Source of the DNA: JBFXEO01 sp050180015
GTDB taxonomy: Bacteria > Bacteroidota > Bacteroidia > Bacteroidales > Tenuifilaceae
Direction: 5' to 3'
Assembly (NCBI GenBank): GCA_050180015.1
Contig: JBFXEO010000130.1
Location: 1 to 8,439, forward strand
Length of the DNA stretch: 8,439 nucleotides
Within the stretch, counting starts at the first letter, position 1; each line of letters starts with the position of its first letter. A model generated the notes under the pieces. The model was not told the DNA's origin and searched no databases. It saw nothing but the letters and a program-made list of their open reading frames with translations. Shown here piece by piece: positions 6,362 through 8,439 of this stretch. The position numbers were made by a program, and so were the translations under genes.

Positions 6362-7825
6362 ATGCCGTCGAGTACAGTAGCTGCTATTATTCTGATGTAT
6401 TTTTTTGCCCTTTTTGTTATTTCCTACTTCACATCGAAGGGGGCCGATAACCAATCTTTTTTTATAGGAAACCGGAAGTCGCCTTGGTACTTGGTGGCAA
6501 TTGCAATGGTTGGTACGTCAATTTCGGGTGTAACATTTATTTCGGTTCCGGGCTGGGTTGGCACAAGCCAATTCTCGTACCTGCAAATGGTGCTGGGGTA
6601 TTTACTTGGCTATTTTGTTATAGCCAATATCCTGCTACCGTTATACTACCGGCTTAATCTTACATCAATATACACTTATCTTGAAACCCGTTTCGGGTTT
6701 GTTTCCTATAAAACTGGAGCCGTTCTCTTTTTGGTTTCGCGTATAATTGGATCCGCATTTCGGCTGTTTATTGTTTCCAGCGTTTTGCAGCTGACTGTTT
6801 TCGATAGCTGGGGATTGCCTTTCTGGTTTACCGTAACGGTAACAGTTACCCTGATTTGGCTTTATACCCGGAAAGGAGGAGTACGGACGGTTATTTGGAC
6901 CGATACATTCCAAACCCTGGCAATGCTTACAGCGGTAACTTTAACGATATACTATATAGCGGGGGATATGGACCTGTCGTTCCGCGGAATTGTTGATACG
7001 GTCATCCATAGCGATTTATCGAGGGTTTGGTTTTTTGACGATATCAACAGCAGGAACCATTTCCTGAAACAGTTCTTCGGCGGTGCGTTTATTACAATTG
7101 TTATGACGGGGCTGGATCAGGACATGATGCAAAAGAATTTAAGCTGTCGATCCTGCAAGGATGCCCAAAAAAATATGTACTGGTATGGTTTCGCCTTTTT
7201 GCCGGTTAACCTTTTGTTCCTGTGCTTAGGCGTGCTACTGTATGCCTATGCCGGGAGCAAGGGAATTACACTGCCCGCCAAAACCGATGATCTTTTTCCG
7301 CTTATTGCCACGCAGGGCTACCTGTCGCCGGTTGTGGGGGTGCTCTTTGTCCTTGGATTGATTGCTGCTGCATACTCCAGCGCCGATTCGGCATTAACAG
7401 CACTAACCACCTCCGTTACCATCGATTTGCTGAATACAAAGGGTATTGATGACGGCACTTTGCTAAAAACCAGACAGTGGGTTCATGTATTCATTTCGCT
7501 GGCAATGGTTGGAATAATTCTGCTTTTTAATTCGCTCAACGATAAAAGCGTGATAGATGCAATTTTTACGGTTGCGGGCTATACGTACGGGCCCTTGCTG
7601 GGACTATTTGCTTTTGGCCTGTTTACCCCGTTCCGGGTGAGAGAGTTTTGGGTGCCTTTTATTGCGGTTTTTTCTCCGTTACTGTGCTTTGTGCTAAGTA
7701 CGTATTCCCAGCAACTTTTTGGTGGATACAAGTTTGGTTTTGAGTTGTTGATACTGAATGGTGCCATTACTTTCCTGGGATTACTGCTTGTAAGGGTTAA
7801 AGGGGAGCGAGTTCAGAAACTTTAA
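6362..7825 (+). CDS. Sodium:solute symporter (SSS family)
   Basis: This 487-residue inner-membrane protein belongs to the SSS family (SGLT/PutP fold), which imports a small solute together with sodium ions. It is hydrophobic throughout, with about 13 membrane helices, and its length is normal for the family. Family marks include the FFIGNRKSPWYLVAIAMVGTS block (33-53), GGVRTVIWTDTFQ (172-184), the LDQDMMQ motif (251-257) and AAAYSSADSALTAL (335-348). In that last block A336, S339 and S340 fall where vSGLT places the residues of its second sodium site. Substrates in this family range from sugars to amino acids, sialic acid, iodide and vitamins, and nothing here identifies which. It is divergent from recR, and its 5' leader holds a possible attenuator. 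No catabolic gene lies beside it to suggest a substrate. Confidence 0.94.
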   Translation: MPSSTVAAIILMYFFALFVISYFTSKGADNQSFFIGNRKSPWYLVAIAMVGTSISGVTFISVPGWVGTSQFSYLQMVLGYLLGYFVIANILLPLYYRLNLTSIYTYLETRFGFVSYKTGAVLFLVSRIIGSAFRLFIVSSVLQLTVFDSWGLPFWFTVTVTVTLIWLYTRKGGVRTVIWTDTFQTLAMLTAVTLTIYYIAGDMDLSFRGIVDTVIHSDLSRVWFFDDINSRNHFLKQFFGGAFITIVMTGLDQDMMQKNLSCRSCKDAQKNMYWYGFAFLPVNLLFLCLGVLLYAYAGSKGITLPAKTDDLFPLIATQGYLSPVVGVLFVLGLIAAAYSSADSALTALTTSVTIDLLNTKGIDDGTLLKTRQWVHVFISLAMVGIILLFNSLNDKSVIDAIFTVAGYTYGPLLGLFAFGLFTPFRVREFWVPFIAVFSPLLCFVLSTYSQQLFGGYKFGFELLILNGAITFLGLLLVRVKGERVQKL

Positions 7826-7867
7826 CGGGCTATACATAATAACTTGTTGCTGTTTATTATCCGGTAA

Positions 7868-8089
7868 TCTACGTTTTGCATTGGCACGGCGATACATTCA
7901 ACCTTCTGCTTAGTGCCAGTTTGCACCTTCCGGGGCATTGCATATCTCAATGAGAATTGTAGGGATGAATTAACGGGGGAAAAATACATTCAATCCGAGA
8001 GTGAAATTTTGCTGCATAGGGAATATGCTGAATTGAATAACAGAAGGATGCATCATATTTTTGATACACTCAACGCCCGATACATCTAA
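7868..8089 (+). pseudogene. Open frame without a proper start, possible gene remnant
   Basis: The frame stays open for 73 codons between TAA at 7865-7867 and TAA at 8087-8089. It has no ATG until 8048, 13 codons from the end. The last 35 or so residues (KYIQSESEILLHREYAELNN and on) are charged and protein-like. The first 20 look random and cysteine-rich. It matches no family I recognise. It could be the tail of a decayed gene or chance, and the evidence is weak. Confidence 0.15.
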
Positions 8090-8150
8090 ATTCACGAAAA
8101 CTCTTTTTGAATCCCCTGAAAACACATATCTATTTTTGAGGTCATGCAAG

Positions 8151-8202
8151 AAATATCATTCTAAACGGCGATAGAATTGATTTGTAGTTTAGAATGATAT
8201 TT
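8151..8202. repeat. Perfect 16-bp inverted repeat, possible bidirectional terminator
   Basis: AAATATCATTCTAAAC (8151-8166) and its exact reverse complement (8187-8202) flank a 20-base loop. It begins 22 bases after the acyl-CoA ligase stop on the minus strand, a normal place for a 3' hairpin, and it lies between convergent genes. Against a plain terminator, the stem is AT-rich, the loop is long, and only three or four T follow on either side. Alternatives are an mRNA-stabilising hairpin or the relic of a small inverted-repeat element. Confidence 0.7.
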
Positions 8203-8224
8203 TAGTTGATGATAGCAAACCCAG

Positions 8225-8439
8225 CTATTCCTTACCGTTGCCTCGCACGTTCCCGTTTTTATGGCCATAAATTTCCTGGAGGATGCCGTCGTACGTTTCG
8301 TAAACGACTTTTCGCCGAAGTTTGAGGGTGGGGGATAACTCTCCGGTTTGAGGGCTCCATTGCTCGGCCACCAGGCGGTAACGTTTAATCTGTTCGTAAT
8401 CACTCAACTGCTTGTTTATTGAGCTTATTTCCTTTTGGT
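8225..8439 (-). CDS. Long-chain acyl-CoA ligase (AMP-forming), C-terminal 70 codons only
   Basis: Only the C-terminal part is inside the window; the gene continues past the right edge. The reading frame runs from 8437 to the TAG at 8225-8227. It shows the typical end of the long-chain fatty acid CoA ligase family: SSINKQLSDYEQIKRYRLV, then GELSPTLKLRRKVV, then YDGILQEIY. In this enzyme class the lysine in the TPTLK motif contacts the acyl-adenylate in the first half-reaction. The protein would activate free fatty acids with ATP and coenzyme A at the membrane or in the cytoplasm. The last 12 or so residues (HKNGNVRGNGKE) extend beyond the usual end of the domain. An internal TTG at 8405-8407 is not a real start, because the homologous sequence continues upstream of it. 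Confidence 0.93.
   Translation of the reverse strand, partial: QKEISSINKQLSDYEQIKRYRLVAEQWSPQTGELSPTLKLRRKVVYETYDGILQEIYGHKNGNVRGNGKE

Larger units (their letters stand above)
7826..8224. other. 400-base stretch without a confident gene between convergent genes
   Basis: This gap lies between the 3' ends of the symporter and the acyl-CoA ligase. Just after the symporter stop, ATAATAA (7836-7842) and TTATTAT (7854-7860) can pair, but the stem is AT-only with no T-run, so it is a poor terminator. A reading frame stays open on the plus strand from 7868 to 8089. The 16-bp inverted repeat at 8151-8202 is the clearest structure. No RNA gene or mobile element was recognised. Confidence 0.6.

Noticed and set aside
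8160..8193. Possible integron attC-like site in the 16-bp inverted repeat
   Set aside because: The inner ends read CTAAAC and GTTTAG, but the RYYYAAC and GTTRRRY core patterns are not met, and no integrase or cassette is present.
8161..8403. Minus-strand 80-codon frame overlapping the acyl-CoA ligase end
   Set aside because: It is out of frame with the clearly recognisable ligase C-terminus and crosses the inverted repeat.

Overview
The window looks like chromosomal DNA from a member of the Bacteroidota, most likely a Bacteroidales-type organism. The proteins resemble that phylum's versions of these families. Most starts lack a Shine-Dalgarno sequence, and the best promoter-like element, upstream of recR, matches the phylum's TAnnTTTG -7 box. 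No transposase, phage gene, CRISPR array, tRNA or rRNA is visible. Most of it is ordinary core metabolism, with a few unexplained pieces.

Layout: the left two thirds is read on the minus strand. In transcription order it holds recR (5483-6109), a secreted TPR-repeat protein (4672-5400) that ends in a strong intrinsic terminator (4619-4647), a PLP-dependent class I/II aminotransferase (3289-4497), an unusual membrane glycosyltransferase (1239-3182), and the first 372 codons of a 2-oxo acid dehydrogenase E2 subunit that runs off the left edge (1-1118). The glycosyltransferase joins an intact family-2 domain to a polyprenyl-phosphate sugar transferase scaffold whose catalytic core is missing. 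recR is divergent from a plus-strand sodium:solute symporter (6362-7825). A roughly 400-base stretch without a confident gene follows. It contains a perfect 16-bp inverted repeat, 22 bases past the stop of a minus-strand long-chain acyl-CoA ligase whose last 70 codons enter from the right edge (8225-8439).

The genes do not form one obvious pathway. recR and the TPR gene may be co-transcribed. The aminotransferase, glycosyltransferase and E2 genes lie in one direction with gaps of 106 and 120 bases and no convincing terminator between them. The E2 gene has its own operator-like palindrome.

Two places deserve a second look. The first is the fused, apparently catalysis-dead phosphoglycosyl transferase module. 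The second is the 5' leader of the symporter, where a 21-codon reading frame is followed by an intrinsic-terminator-like hairpin and by an alternative pairing partner for one arm of that hairpin. This is the layout expected of an attenuator.
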